Below, piece after piece: positions 22,045 through 34,285 of a stretch of 64,000 nt of DNA. The notes beneath the pieces are model-generated. The model had not been told where the DNA came from. It searched no databases and saw only the letters and a list, made by a program, of their open reading frames with translations. Position 1 is the stretch's first letter. Every line of letters begins with the position of its first letter. This DNA is from Punica granatum (lineage: Eukaryota > Streptophyta > Magnoliopsida > Myrtales > Lythraceae), in contig NC_045131.1 in assembly GCF_007655135.1 (NCBI RefSeq), positions 17,902,001-17,966,000 of the forward strand, given 5' to 3'. A program made the position numbers and the translations under genes.

Positions 22045-25000
22045 TTTTTTCGTTGAAATGGGGCAAAAGCCTTAAATAGCAATTAAACAGGAACAAGACG
22101 GGGTATGGATGTCCCTGAAATATCGCCTAACAGAAGTGTTAAAACCCCATTAGGAGCTCAACGGAGAACATGAGTGCCCAAAGGGAAGTCGATTGCCCTC
22201 CTAGTAAGCCAGTCCGCGCACGAGTTTTCCTCTTGATAAGTGTGTTGAATACAGATTTCCTAAGTTCGCTTGTAGAGTTCTTTAATATGTTGGAGTAGGG
22301 CTTGGAATGTGGGTGCATAGCTACCCTCCTTGGAGATAAAATTGAGCACCACCAAGGAGTCCACCTCAAGTATCACTTTCCGAAAACTCAAATTTCAAGT
22401 CAGCTCTAGACCTACAAGAACTCCCCATAATTCTGCCATCGTGATAGAAGTGATTCAAATATTTTGCACAAAGCCGATCACCCAACCACCACTATCATTG
22501 CGTATTAAGCCACCAGCCCCTACTATTTCTGGGTTTTCACGAGTGGAGCCATTGGTGTTTAAATTGAGAAAATCTTTGGGTGGCCTCAACCAGTGAATGT
22601 CCAACTAAACCTTATTGCCACCACCTCAAACAGCCCAAGCTACTGCCCAAGACTCTCGAAATCCCAAGGCAATGAGAAGAATTGCTTGTGTTTCGACTCT
22701 GAGCGAGAGAAATCGGGGTCAAACAACGTTTTATTTCGCCAACTCCAAATTAATTAACAACCAGTGGCAAAGATAGAAGGCCAGTTGGAGTGGAATAGTT
22801 TTTCAAGATTACTTAGTAACCATTCCTTCAGGGGACAGGGGAAGAACACCGATTGGTCTGCTAAAGGGATAAGGCTTACCTAAATCGGCTTGGATAGCGC
22901 ACAGTCTCGAAGGGCATGTAATGTCGATTCGATGCCCAAGTTCAGACCTGAACAACCAAGAGAAGGGCTGAGATGTCTCTTGAATCGGGTTTCGTTCGTG
23001 AGAAGGCTTTCTCTTGCAACCCACCACAAGAAAAGCCGAATACGTTATGGGATATCCCACAACTATATAGTCTTCCACAATCTCGACTAAGGGGGCAATC
23101 CCGAGGCCGAGGTTAATAGTTTATCAGCCGAGGACACCGAATAATCTCCTGACGATGAAAGCCTCCAAAAACGAATATAACTGCCACTCGTATCCGAGGA
23201 CGGCAGCACACTCGCCAAGCGAAGGAGGGATGTGTTGTTCAAATAAGTTGAGATCCGAGGCTAATCCTAGCCTCCAAACGATGTCACAAAACTTGCAATC
23301 GGCTCGTGTAGAGTTGCAGCTGATGGGACGGAGACAATGTGCTCTAACAACGGCCCATAGCCTGAGACCCAATGATCCAACCAAAATCGTGATCGAGAGC
23401 CCTCCCGTAACTGCTAGCCCATGCCTGATCTCGCCAGGCTCCAAGATGAACTAATGCCACGCCAAAGCCATGAATTGCTCGACTTCACGGACAAACAATA
23501 ATCCGGGCCTAACCGATTTAGATATTTATGAGAAAGAACCTGCACCCACACCCAAAGCTCTTGGGGTCGAGTGAGAAGCCCCCAACCAATCTTACTAAGT
23601 AGAGCGGAGTTAAACTTGCTCAGTCGACGCAATCCGAGGCCACATGTCTCTCTCGATTGGCAAATTGAATTCCAATGTACCATATGAAGTTTCTTTTGAT
23701 CCTCCTTATGTCCCCAAAGAAATTCCGACACAATTTGTAAATTTTCGCGCAGATACCACGAGGAAGAGCGACCACCTGCATCGTATACGAAGGGATCGAT
23801 TGAATTATTGATTTGATCAATGTGGTTTGACTAGCCATGGAGAGAGAAGATGCCGACCACCCATTGAGCTGATTCCGGATCCAAGCAACAACATTCTGGA
23901 AGTGGGACTTCCGGACCCTCTTCTGCACAATAGAGATCCCAAGTTATCTCCCCAATTCATCCGTGGGGGTAAATGAGCAATGGTGGCAAATGGCGGAACG
24001 AATTGGGTCAGCAACATTCCTCGAGAGGTGGATAACTGACTTGGCCAGGCTCACTTTTTGCCCTGAAGCGCCGTAAAAAACATCGAGAATCCTCATGATC
24101 TCCAAAATTTGATCTTTAGATGCTTTTGCAAATAAAATATGATCATTCCCAAACAATCCTCATGATCGGCTTCCATCTCCTAGCCCACATTGAGTCAAGA
24201 ATCAAATGGGCAAGCCGCTCAATGCAGAGTATGAATATAAACGGGGATAATGGGCATCCTTCTCGTATGCTCCTCTTTGGCGAGAAAGCATCGGTGGACT
24301 CACCATTCCATAATACTTGCATCACAGGTGAGGAATCATAATCCTTAATAATTCGGATTAGGCCCTCCAGAATACCAGCGAGTGACAAGGTGGCATTTAG
24401 AAAGTCCCAGCTGAGGCGGTCATAAGCTTTCTCTAGATCGATCTTAAGCGCCATAAAACCCTTCTTCCTCTTCATCCTTTTCATAAAATGAATAAGTTCC
24501 CGAGCCACAATAACATTGTCATAGATGTGCCTTCCCGATATGAAACTCGACTGATATGGCAAAATAAGGCTAGGAATGTATTTCTGCAGCCTATTAGCCA
24601 CAATATTAGTTATAAGTTTGTAAGATACATTATAGAGACTTACTGGGTGGAACTGGTGGATTTTTTTCGCGACTTGGACCTTGGGAATCAGAGCAATCAG
24701 TGTAGAATTCATGGCTGCCACCGATCGACCACTCTCGAAAACACAGCGCACAAAATCTAACAAAGAGTGACAAATAATGTCCCAGTTCGTGTAGTAGAAG
24801 ACAACCTCGTACCCATTAGGACCGGGAGCTCTAAATGGAGGCATATCGAATAGGACCTTCCGTACTTCCTCAATAGTAACGCCAACCGAGAAGGCAGCGC
24901 TAGCCTTAATCGAGAGCTCCGGAAACCTACTCTCCGTCATGCATGCTCCTCGGGCCGAGTCCTCCCCGTACAGGCTGCTAAAGTGAGACACCGCGAGCTG

Positions 25001-26200
25001 CCGGAGATGTGCCTCATTATCCACCCATTCTCCGTCATCACCCTTCAGCGTTTCAATCCTCAATTGCCGACATTTGATGACTGTATGGGTATGAAAATAC
25101 TTCATGTTTCTATCACCAAACTTGACCCAATTGCCGCGCAATTTTTAGAACCAAAGAAGCTCCTCTTGGAGAAGTATCTCCTCAAGTTCCCGTGTAAGCT
25201 CTTGCTCAAGCCGAGTGAGGAAAAGGTTAAAGCTTCGCTGCAACGCCTTTTGAGCAACCCCGATACGAGATCAAACCTTGGTCTTCCGAAAGTGAATATT
25301 GCCAAAGACTTCTTTATTCTGCTTTTGAACCCGTACTTGAATTTCACAAGATTAGCAGCGAGATCCCCAAACTGCCCCTAATTGGAATGAAGGAATTGAG
25401 GGAAGTCCTTATGCATGTGCCGTGCTGCTAGATATCGGAAAGGTCGCCTATGGTTATTTTCTCGACTAACACCGTGACTCCTCACGGGAATAGGATGGTG
25501 GTCAAACTTGACCCAGGGCAAAACTCGGACTGAAGCCTTTGGGAATAGGACTCGCCATTCTACATTACACGCAGCTCTATCTAGCCGACAAAAGATGCGC
25601 TCCCGCCCTTGGTAAGTAGGCCCTCGCTAAGTGAATTGGGGTCTTGAACTACCTAAATCCAGCAGACAACATCGATTGAAAGTCTCACGAAAGCTGGAAG
25701 CATCATTTGGATTGAATGACGCCCTACCAAATTTCTCATTCTCTAATACAATAGCATTAAAATCTCCTGCTAATAGCCATGCTTCTAGTGTAGATGGGCA
25801 AATCGAAGTCAAAAACTACCATAGCTTCGATTGGGAAGAAGCAAAAGGACTCCCAGATACCACAGTAACCACAATCTCTTTCCCTCCTCAATTCTCATGT
25901 GGGTAGCTTGATCATGACGATGTAAAACCGTAAGTCAAAGCTGGTCAGAACGCCACAAGACCCATATGCCCCCTGAAAAGCCTCGGGCTTCAACATGGAC
26001 TACATCGAAGTCCCTGAGCTTCTTGCATACTACATCAGCTTGATTACCGCTTATTCGAGGTTCCACAATAACTGCAATGTTCGGATTATGCAAACGAAGA
26101 TAATTTTTAAAAGAGCTAAGGAATTTAGGACTTCTCGCTCCTCTGTAGTTCCATGAAAGGAAATACATATAAAACGAGTCATGATGGGGGTAGGATTCAA
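22045..26200 (-). mobile_element. L1-type LINE, 5'-truncated, ORF2 only
   Basis: The minus-strand element ends in a short A tail (plus-strand T run 22043-22050) and interrupts repeat copy A. An imperfect target duplication ends both flanks in ATGATAATT (22036-22044, 26212-26220), and copy B shows the uninterrupted site near 38850. From 5' to 3' it encodes endonuclease, reverse transcriptase, zinc-knuckle region and RNase H pieces, but no ORF1. The 5' end falls just before the endonuclease start, consistent with incomplete reverse transcription. Confidence 0.9.
22139..26170 (-). pseudogene. LINE ORF2 pseudogene (EN-RT-RNase H)
   Basis: ORF2 nicks the target and copies element RNA. Pieces in order: endonuclease start LSWNYRGARSPKF at about 26150; EN core with AGDFNAIV near 25770; a long RT frame at 25141-24143 with SRHIYDNVIVARELIHF-type finger motifs and IDLEKAYDRLSWDF; the catalytic box near 24150 reads LFGNDHILFA where the family has F-A-D-D, so one aspartate is lost; thumb and linker pieces to about 23430; a zf-RVT-like region near 22810-23080; and an RNase H tail at 22139-22400. 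Multiple stops and frameshifts separate them, so it is inactive. Confidence 0.88.
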
Positions 26201-26460
26201 AAATACATAAGATGATAATTCGATAGAGTAAATAAGAATAATAATAATGCTTATTTGAGTGTCTACGAGAGTTTCTCCCTTCGTGAGAGATTCTCGAGCC
26301 AAGCGCAGATCCCTTGCGATGTATTAGCGAGGGTGCGATCCTTCTAAAGTGGTTATTATGCATGTCACTGATTTGTGGTTACATCTGTTAGAGCAGCACT
26401 TCTATAGTGTCACGAAATACGATGCGGTGTGGTACGGTGGCTAGGGTTTCGGGCATTTGG

Positions 26461-27440
26461 AGGGAGTCGGGTGAAGAATGAGACATCCGGACCTGAACCG
26501 ACCCGATTCCCAGAAATCAATCATCATTCCCGGAGATGCCCCTATCATTTTCCGGGGAACCTCCTCTTGGAAGAATAAAGCTCCGGTCTTTCTACTAAAA
26601 GGCCAGACATGGAAGAAAGAACAACGAGAGAAAAACACACATCTTTATTTGACTAATTAAGCTTCTGATTACAACACACAAGTATAATCACCACTATGAC
26701 ATCAAAGGAAAAAAATGGGGAAACGGAAATCGACCGTGAAATGACTGAGAAACTCTAAAAGATCCAAACACTATTAGGGTTTCAATTGGTTTGTTCGATT
26801 TTGGGGAATTTGGGAAATTAGGGTTCATCATCTGAACTGGGGTACCACACCTAACTGCTTCTCCTCTGTAATCTTCTTCTTCCTCAGCTCTTTCGGTCTT
26901 AGCTTCTTCCGATCTCCTTCTCCTCAATGAACTACGAAAATGTACCTCCTCTTCCTCTGGTGTCTGCACCTCCTCTTCCTTTGGGTGTTTACACCTCCTC
27001 TTTAGTTTAGTTTTTTAGTTCCAAGCTTCCTCTTTTGGAGCTTCAATTCAGTTTTCCAGTTTTGAGCTTCAGTTCAGTTTTCCATGAGGCCACTCGGGTT
27101 CGGGTTAAATGGTTAACCAGTCGGGTTGGTACTCGGGTCGATCCATGAGGCCACGGGTTGAAAGGATGACCACTCAAGTTGCTCCATGAGTACGTCGGGT
27201 TGAAATCCGCCAGATTTCATATTGGGTCCAATAGCAACATGCTACGTCATCGTATTAACAGCCAACTAGATGAATTTGACGCCGTTAGGTCCACGTAGGC
27301 ATCACGGTAACGGTCAGTCACATTTAGGACCAATGCTGATACTTTTTCAAACCTTATAGGACTTGATTACCTAAGTAAAACTTTTAGGACTCAATGTCAA
27401 AAAATAGCAAACTTTTAGGACCACTAGTGTCATTTTTCCA
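26461..27440. other. Unassigned region between repeat copies A and B
   Basis: No gene is recognised. A charged minus-strand frame (26694-26969) is rich in Glu and Arg, but no family match or start context supports it. The right part (about 27320-27440) has 'taggac'-type words typical of a foldback MITE arm, without a clear partner. Copy B begins abruptly at 27441, implying a deletion of its first part. Confidence 0.35.
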
Positions 27441-27552
27441 ATAGATAAGTATTGTTACCAAATATGTGATTAGAGATGAAATAATCTCATAAAGATATTA
27501 ATAGAATATTCAAGAAATATGTCAAAAATTTTGGAGATATATATAAGAGATC

Positions 27553-27732
27553 TATTATTGAAAGATTTATTTTTCATTGTAACTTATGTATATATCTTTC
27601 TATGCCGTACTTAGGACCCTCTAATTTAGCCGTAGATATCGCTTTCCTTTAATTTAACGGACCTACGTGTATACATACCGATTGAATGAATGAAACATAT
27701 CATCTTTTCCGTTCTAATTCTTAATCTTGACA
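27553..27732 (+). repeat. Copia 5' LTR
   Basis: 180 bp, starting TATTATTGAAAG (the usual TG start has decayed) and ending CTTGACA, next to the PBS. Confidence 0.92.
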
Positions 27733-27744
27733 TGGTATCAGAGC
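27733..27744 (+). other. Copia primer-binding site (Met-tRNA)
   Basis: TGGTATCAGAGC is a perfect 12-nt complement of the plant initiator Met-tRNA 3' end, directly next to the 5' LTR. Confidence 0.93.
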
Positions 27745-27895
27745 AGTGGTCTTGAGGACCAGCCGTCTCATCTTATCGCCGGCCAGTTTTGTCGAGCTTT
27801 TTCTGCTAGTGATCTTACTGAGCGTCATCCTTCATTCTTCTGTTTTTCTGTCTTACAAATCCATCATTCTTCCACGTCTTTCTTGAGTAATAATC

Positions 27896-28993
27896 ATGGC
27901 CAAACCCACATACCAGAACACCTCAGGTGGAGGCATGCCACTTTCATATGTCTTCACCCCTTCCAATGGTCCTGGCACCTAGATTATTTCCTGCTAACTC
28001 AACGGCATGAATTATAATACTTGGTCACAGGCAATGCAAACGGCGCTTTAAGCTAAGAATAAACTCGGTTTTATTGAAGGCAAAGTAACACAACCAGTAG
28101 AAGGGGAACTTTACCAAGAGTTGTGGGTAACCTGTAACGCAATGCTAGTCTCGTGGATATTCAATCATCTGGATGAAGAATTGCAGAACTCAGTTGCGGG
28201 GGCAAGAAATGCAAAAATGCTCTGAGATGATCTAAAGGAGCTATTTTCTCAAGGCAATGAAACCAGACAGGACAAGAGATCCGTCTCTGAGTATCATTCA
28301 AAATTGAAAAGCCTTTGGGATGAGTTGGAGTTATACCTAGACTTATCGGCTTGCGCCTGTAATGCTGGACTCCAACTTGGGGCACACAAGGAGAAGGAAA
28401 AGGTGCATCAATTCCTCATCAGGCTCAATCCCGAATTTTCAACAATTCGCTCACAAATCCTCAGTATGGACCCACTACCGAATGTGAATAAGGCTCACTC
28501 CATGGCTGCACACGACAAAGCTCGGCGTTGGATTATACAAGGCAGAGAATCGAATTCTGAAGCACTAGGGTTTGCAGCGAAAGTCGATTTCGGGGTGGGG
28601 GGTGTGGTTCTAACCCTAATTTCCACTCAAGCAGAGGAGAAATCAAATCTCGGGGCGCTCCTTCTGTGACTACTGTGATCGAAATGGCCATTATCGGGCC
28701 ACTTGCTACCAACTCCGCGGTTACCCGAGCTCCGATTCGTCGAATCAGAAGAACTCGAAAAGGAATTTCTCCAGTTTCTCTCGGTCAGGAGGAAGGTAGT
28801 CAGGGGTTTCTTCTTCCTCGACTCCTCGGCGTGGAAAAGGAACAATCAAGTCTTCTAACTCGAGAGGCTCGGGTAACTTCTACTCGGGCGGCCCATCTCA
28901 ATCCCGCTCGACCCAAACCAATCGTGGGCAATGGAGGCCCAATCAATCAGCCCAACAGTCTGTCAATCAGGGTCCAGCGAGCTACATGGCAGC
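27896..28993 (+). pseudogene. Copia gag pseudogene, 5' portion
   Basis: Starts at ATG 27896. It shows the copia gag signature NYNTWSQAMQTAL, then KSLWDELELYLDLSACAC and LNPEFSTIRSQILSMDPLP. A zinc knuckle CDYCDRNGHYRATC lies at about 28667-28710 in another frame. Early in-frame stops (a TAG follows within about 30 codons) and frameshifts break it. The solo LTR interrupts it at 28994. Confidence 0.85.
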
Positions 28994-30616
28994 TGTCAGC
29001 ACCCCATTTTGGCTCATCAATCCAAACAACAGTATCAGCAGCAATTCAGGCCACGACTCGAGCAGGAATACAGAAGAAGGCTCGACAGAGCAAGAAATCA
29101 CTATTCATCCTCGAGTCAACAAAATTAAGAATATGACATGTCCATACGACAGGAGGATCCCCGGGGTCACCGAAAGGCAACAGAGCGACTAGAGAGCTCA
29201 ACAACATCCAAAACCAACATTTTCAATATATCACACGAACAAACCTATTTTCCGATAGTTCGCTTGATCGTCGGAAGATAACCAATATTGGACTTTAAAA
29301 ATCCACATTAGTGCCAAACAAATGAAAAGTGTCTTCAAAAGCATTTTGCAAATCATCTGCTCTATACAGAACAACTTTCTGTATACAGACAACTTTTCAG
29401 TGGAAGTCCAAATATGTCGGTTTCCTGGAGAAAAGTTAATTCCAAATATCAGACGCGGCCATGCCCTACTAGTACACAGAGCATGAATAATGCTTCAGAT
29501 TGTCTCTTGGAGGTCACACAGACACTTCAAATGACTTCCGAACGACGAAACAAGCATACCCCTCTTCGGAAGAGCATAGCCGGAGACTGGTCTGATGGAA
29601 TTACGACAAACGAAGTTCGTACTGCATTACCCTAAAAACTCTAGCAGACATTTGCAATTGGGCAAAACAGACAGCAAAATCCTTCTCGGTTTCCCGAATA
29701 ACCTCCGAAGAGCAAAAATGGTTGTTTTCAGTGGAAATACACATCTGGAGGTCCTTTTTACGGAAACTTGACGCCGGATGCTTGCGCTACACAGTGGTAC
29801 ACACTCCAAGGCCTAATGTGAAATCGTCGGACTGAACTGCACAATGTGTCTAGGCCTCCTAAGCATTGTTTTAAAAGTCTCAGATACACTTTTCAAGTCC
29901 TTAGAGATCCGGTCTTGACAAACGGAGATCAAATTGATTTCCGAAGCGCCCAAACAATTTAGAAAGCAATATGAGAAATCCAACTTCGGACTCCTAGGAC
30001 GTCTCTAGCTTCACATTTGCATTACCGGTTTAAGGGTCAATTGTTCACGTTGTCTGACAATTCATGTCAAAATGATCAACGTGGGATGCAGATACAAAAT
30101 ATGCTGTTAGAAGCGGTTAACTTCGCTCCGGTCACCCGGAATTGGCAAAAACGGCTTCCGAGCCTCGTACGCACCCGAAGCATTCTTCCACGAAAATTGA
30201 CAATCTTGGGCTTATCGGGATTGTTTTCTCGCGCACATTGTCGATACAACGTTCTTTCAAGTCACGGAACTCGAACACGTAACCGATCGACATCCGAGCA
30301 TTCCCGATTCACCTCCAATCTCATGTGGGACCCACGGGATCTTCTTCCCCTTGCCAAAGACAAGAAGAACCACTCCTCTCTTGTCATCTTCTTCTTCAAG
30401 CCAAGAAGACAACTTGCCTTTGTCTTCCTTTTGCAAAATATCTAAGTGTTTCAATTCAACACTCCAACTTCCCATCCAAGCCATTAATGTTTCTTATCTC
30501 TTCTCCATCAATGCCACTTGCAAGAATATCTTCTTTCTTCATTAAGCAAATTCGGATCTCCTAATCCATGCCCCTTAATTGCACTTTTCTTTCACTAATT
30601 GCACTTAAGCATAGCC

Positions 30617-30624
30617 TATATATT
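30617..30624 (+). promoter_or_regulatory. TATA box in solo LTR 1
   Basis: TATATATT followed about 45 bp on by a 'cactctctctctagc' CT-rich leader. The same arrangement occurs in the inverted copy (about 52385-52393) and near 63516, so it is a conserved LTR promoter. Confidence 0.6.
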
Positions 30625-30969
30625 GTCCAAATGTCATTAACTTAAGGGGACCCCTTCAAGCACTCTCTCTCTAGCATTTCTCACTCAAACAAATGCTCTC
30701 AACCTCCTAAGAACTTCAGCAAAATCGCAGCAAGCAAGAACCACCCAAAAACCAAGCAAAACACTCAAGACTTAAGTCGGAATCCATCCCGACTTAAATC
30801 CAAACTTCCCCAAACTTCATATGCTACATTTTTTCGACCCCCTCTATCCATTTCCGAGCTTAGATTTCAAGTTTGAAGCCTCTAAGTTAGAGAATCAGGT
30901 CAGTACAGAATCAAGCACAGTTTTGACCCAGCCGGGTCAAAACTTCCAACCCTGTTTTCTCACCTTTTC

Positions 30970-31500
30970 GAGTCGGTCTGAACTTTCAAAATCCATCAAA
31001 CACCTCCGGGGGTTCGTTAGGAGTCGGGAGCCACCGACCTTGCTCACAAATTCCATCGGAATCCACCGTTATGAATTCCGACCCGAAAACTGCTCAGTTA
31101 GGCCGGCGTTTCTGACTGTCTGTTCGGTTTTCTTGTAGATTGGGTCAATCCGTGACCCTCTTCAACGAACGACCACTTCTATCACCTCCAGGGGTCAGTT
31201 AGGAGTCAGGAGCCGTTGGCCTTGCTCAAAAATTCCATCGGAATCCACCATTATGAATTCCGACCCGAAAACTGCCCAGTCGGGCCAGTTTCCAGACGTG
31301 CTCTGTTTTCGGTGATTTTTGCAGGACTGTACGGGTCAACCCGACAACTCTGGGAACAAACGACTACCACGGTCACCTAGAGGGGTCCCTTGGCTACCCA
31401 AGACCGCCGACTTTTCCTCACAATTCCATCGGGAGCCTCCGTGGCGATGTCCGACCCGACTTGTGCCAGTCGGGTCTGTCCACCCTGCCAGTCGGGTCTG
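30970..31500 (+). repeat. About 180-bp imperfect tandem repeat in solo LTR 1
   Basis: Roughly three units, each with 'aattccatcgg(a/g)', a 'ccgacccga' word and 'gtcgggcc'-type words, start near 31000, 31180 and 31370. The inverted LTR has matching units near 51540-51880. Confidence 0.65.
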
Positions 31501-33450
31501 TTGCTACCATTCGGGTCTGTTCAGGCCAAAACAGCCCAAACCCGACCCAACTACGGTCCAACCCAACTCTTGAAGGTCCCATCCCGCCTCTCGGGACTAG
31601 GTATGACCATTCCCGACTTAGAGGAGTTAGGACTTTTATATTATTGTTGTGTTTATGGAGTTTTAAGGGGTTTTAAGCATGATTTTAATTCCGAACTTTA
31701 ATTTTATGCAATTTCCTTATTACACCATGCATGTTTATCATCGTTTAACGTGCTAGTATGTCGGGAAATATTTAAATCAAAGTCGAGGAAACCATCCTGA
31801 CCCGGAAAAGCCGAGATCATTCGGGTTAACCTCTCCATGAGGTAACCGAGAGCATTCTTGACCTTTTTGGGTCAAGACCGGATTCCTTTGCCCCGATTAA
31901 AATTGTTTCCCGAGTTTTATTGTTTTTCTCACATCCATGAAGTCGGTATTGTTTTATCGATTACTTAAATAATATGTTTGTGCATGTTTCCATGTTTGAA
32001 TGTGTTATTTAAATCATGATAATACCGACTTTCATTTAATCGTGTTATTTAACATGTTTGATGTTTGAGCATGCGAGAAACGATTCAAAACAAGACGGGG
32101 AAAACTCGTGAAACCAAATACAAGCCATGAGACCTCTCGGCTTTCTCAAAGGAGAATAGGCCGAGAGTCTCATGGAGTTATTCGGGTTCCATGAGGCTTC
32201 CTCTTCCCGTTTTAAATCCGTTCTCGGATTTCGTGTAATTTGCAAGTTCAATTACATCGAGAATCTCACATGAAATGTCTTTCCAAACCAAAATATGCAT
32301 GGATTCGCAATTCGGAGACCCTTTCGGGCCTATTAGGACCAAAGGGTGTTTCGGCCATCATTGGTCGAATCATCCTCGGTCTTTCTTGACTTGTCTTGGT
32401 CGCCGAGTCACGAATTGTTTTCACAATTAATGCATTCGACACAACCCTTAAGCATTAATTTCACGAACGGGTTAATCGGGATGCTCAAATGATTAAACCC
32501 ACTTCATATTGATAAAGTTTACATGAATTGGCCAATAACTGATAACTCGCGTCGATGAGTTGTCAAATGACGTTGGTGCCCTTTTCAAACTTATCAATTT
32601 CAAAACCCGAAACACGTGGTCCGATGTAGCATGGACGTCTGAAAAGGGCTTCTGTGGTCTGATTCCAGGTAACTCAGGTCAGGATACATAAAATCTTTCT
32701 AGATCACTTCCGGGCAGATCGACCGGTTCTTTGGCTTTTTCGGGGTTCTTGCACAACCCTGGACGATCCAGGGAATTGGTCGACACCGGCTACAGGCCAA
32801 GGTAGCCCGCACTACGATGTTTCCCCTTTTTTGAAAATAATTTTCAAATAAAAGGCAAAATCGTCTTTTCACAATTCAGCGACACCCCTAGGGTTAGCAT
32901 GACAAAAACACTACAGTACGGGATAAGAGCAGGCTACCTATTCAGGTGCAAGTTCATCTGCATAGCCTTTTCTTATCTAACTGATGAGTTTCTGTCATCC
33001 TAACATAGACTCGGGTAACTAGAGCAGTTATCTCTGTCAGAAAACATGCAAAATGCTGATTAACCTTTCACTCGACCTAACCAAACACTAGATAATGGTT
33101 AGGAGGAATTCTAGATTCCAAATCTAGAGTTAAAACACGAGTTTGGCTAATTCAGTGGTAATTCAATGACACAATACAGAATAACTGTAAAAACAATCCA
33201 CACACAGGAAACTTGACTACGGACATCCGGTATGTCAGGTTCTCAAACCAAAGCTGAATGCTAAAACATTAGCACGCGTTTGTTTGTCTAGGGTAGGATT
33301 TGCATGCCAAAGTACCCCGGATTAACAACTTGCTAATTCACGTACATTCGGTGAATACAAACACATTGTCTGTTATTTACCTACTGCTTGTTATCTTTCC
33401 GCATCTGTTTGCCATGCGGGTCGAGCGTGATCCCTAGGCCGAATAATATT

Positions 33451-33531
33451 AGGGTTTAACACCCTAATCATCAATCACAGGGTCCAATGCCCTAATCATC
33501 ACTCACAGGGTCCAACGCCCTATTCAGTGAG
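33451..33531 (+). repeat. 28-bp tandem repeat with palindromic core, solo LTR 1
   Basis: Three units start at 33451, 33479 and 33507. Each begins with a 15-mer that can pair end to end, for example AGGGTTTAACACCCT, then AGGGTCCAATGCCCT and AGGGTCCAACGCCCT. Confidence 0.85.
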
Positions 33532-34285
33532 AGCGTGCATCGAGTTCCATTTCTTCGGTTTTTCCCTAAACTCACGGTGAGTTAGAGTGGAATAATAACC
33601 GAACGCGAGTCGACTGGAATCTAGCCATTTTTAATTTGTATTTATTGTTTTCGAGAGCATTGTAAGGATTTTATTCTCTACATTCATTCTGTAAGAATTC
33701 TAGTCGGTAAGCGAACGGTCCGAGAGTTGAATTAATCGAATCGGTCTAATGCTTGCCCAAAGGAAAGCAAATCCAAGAACTCGCGGTTCTGGCTCACGCA
33801 GGGATTCAACCTCCTTGTTTTGATGAACTGTAACGCCAGATTGTGAACCAATTCCCCGACACACGGGTTTACTTCTTTCTCGGCTTCTCCACCGACATCG
33901 TTTAGTTCACCGAATCTCCGGTGTCAAAACGTGCGAGCCGAGTGCACCCTAATTCATGTTGTAAATAAAACAAAATGCAAGCCTAGCAAACCAGAGCACC
34001 GAAAGGGCGTGCAGGATATAGGCCCGCACGTAACATGAACCCCCGAACACGGATTTTTCGGTTCCGCACAGATCAATGCCTTAACAGCAAACTAGGTGTT
34101 CCATACCCCTAAACCCCGGGAAACTTATCCGCCCTCGACCTTTGGGTCGTAAAATAATAAGTGGCGACTCCTTCTCTCACGTGTGTCCGTCACGCATCCC
34201 CACGGGAAGGTGGACACTCCCAAGCAGCTCGATCCAAAAGCGCGCAATGCGAGCCCCGACGAGAGTCCACATTCGGGTCCGTACA

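Larger units (their letters stand above)
18489..26460 (+). repeat. Repeat copy A (split by a gypsy element and a LINE)
   Basis: After removing the insertions at 19097-21510 and 22045-26200, about 1.4 kb remains that matches copy B (27441-27552 plus 38003-39090) almost word for word. It starts TGTTGGGTTCCG, an LTR-like start, and carries the hairpin-unit array. The right end is where A and B diverge, near 26440. It may be a solo LTR of an unclassified retrotransposon; no partner LTR, PBS or coding region was found. Confidence 0.7.
28994..34285 (+). mobile_element. 5.3-kb solo LTR (giant-LTR family), plus orientation
   Basis: A 5292-bp block starting TGTCAGCACCCC and ending GGGTCCGTACA, flanked by a perfect duplication GCAGC (28989-28993, 34286-34290). 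It has no RT, gag or integrase and no internal LTR pair; its two ends are unlike each other, as expected for a single LTR. A TATA box lies at 30617-30624, followed by a CT-rich leader, so U3 is about 1.6 kb and R/U5 about 3.6 kb. Length and a 'gtcgccact' block near the 3' end suggest the Tat/Ogre group of gypsy, but that is inference. Unequal recombination between two LTRs is the likely origin. Confidence 0.85.

Noticed and set aside
22809..23454. Plus-strand open frames opposite the LINE
   Set aside because: Antisense shadows of the LINE ORF2 pieces, with no domain of their own.
33451..33531. CRISPR-like array (28-bp repeats with palindromes)
   Set aside because: Only three contiguous units without unique spacers, within a plant LTR.
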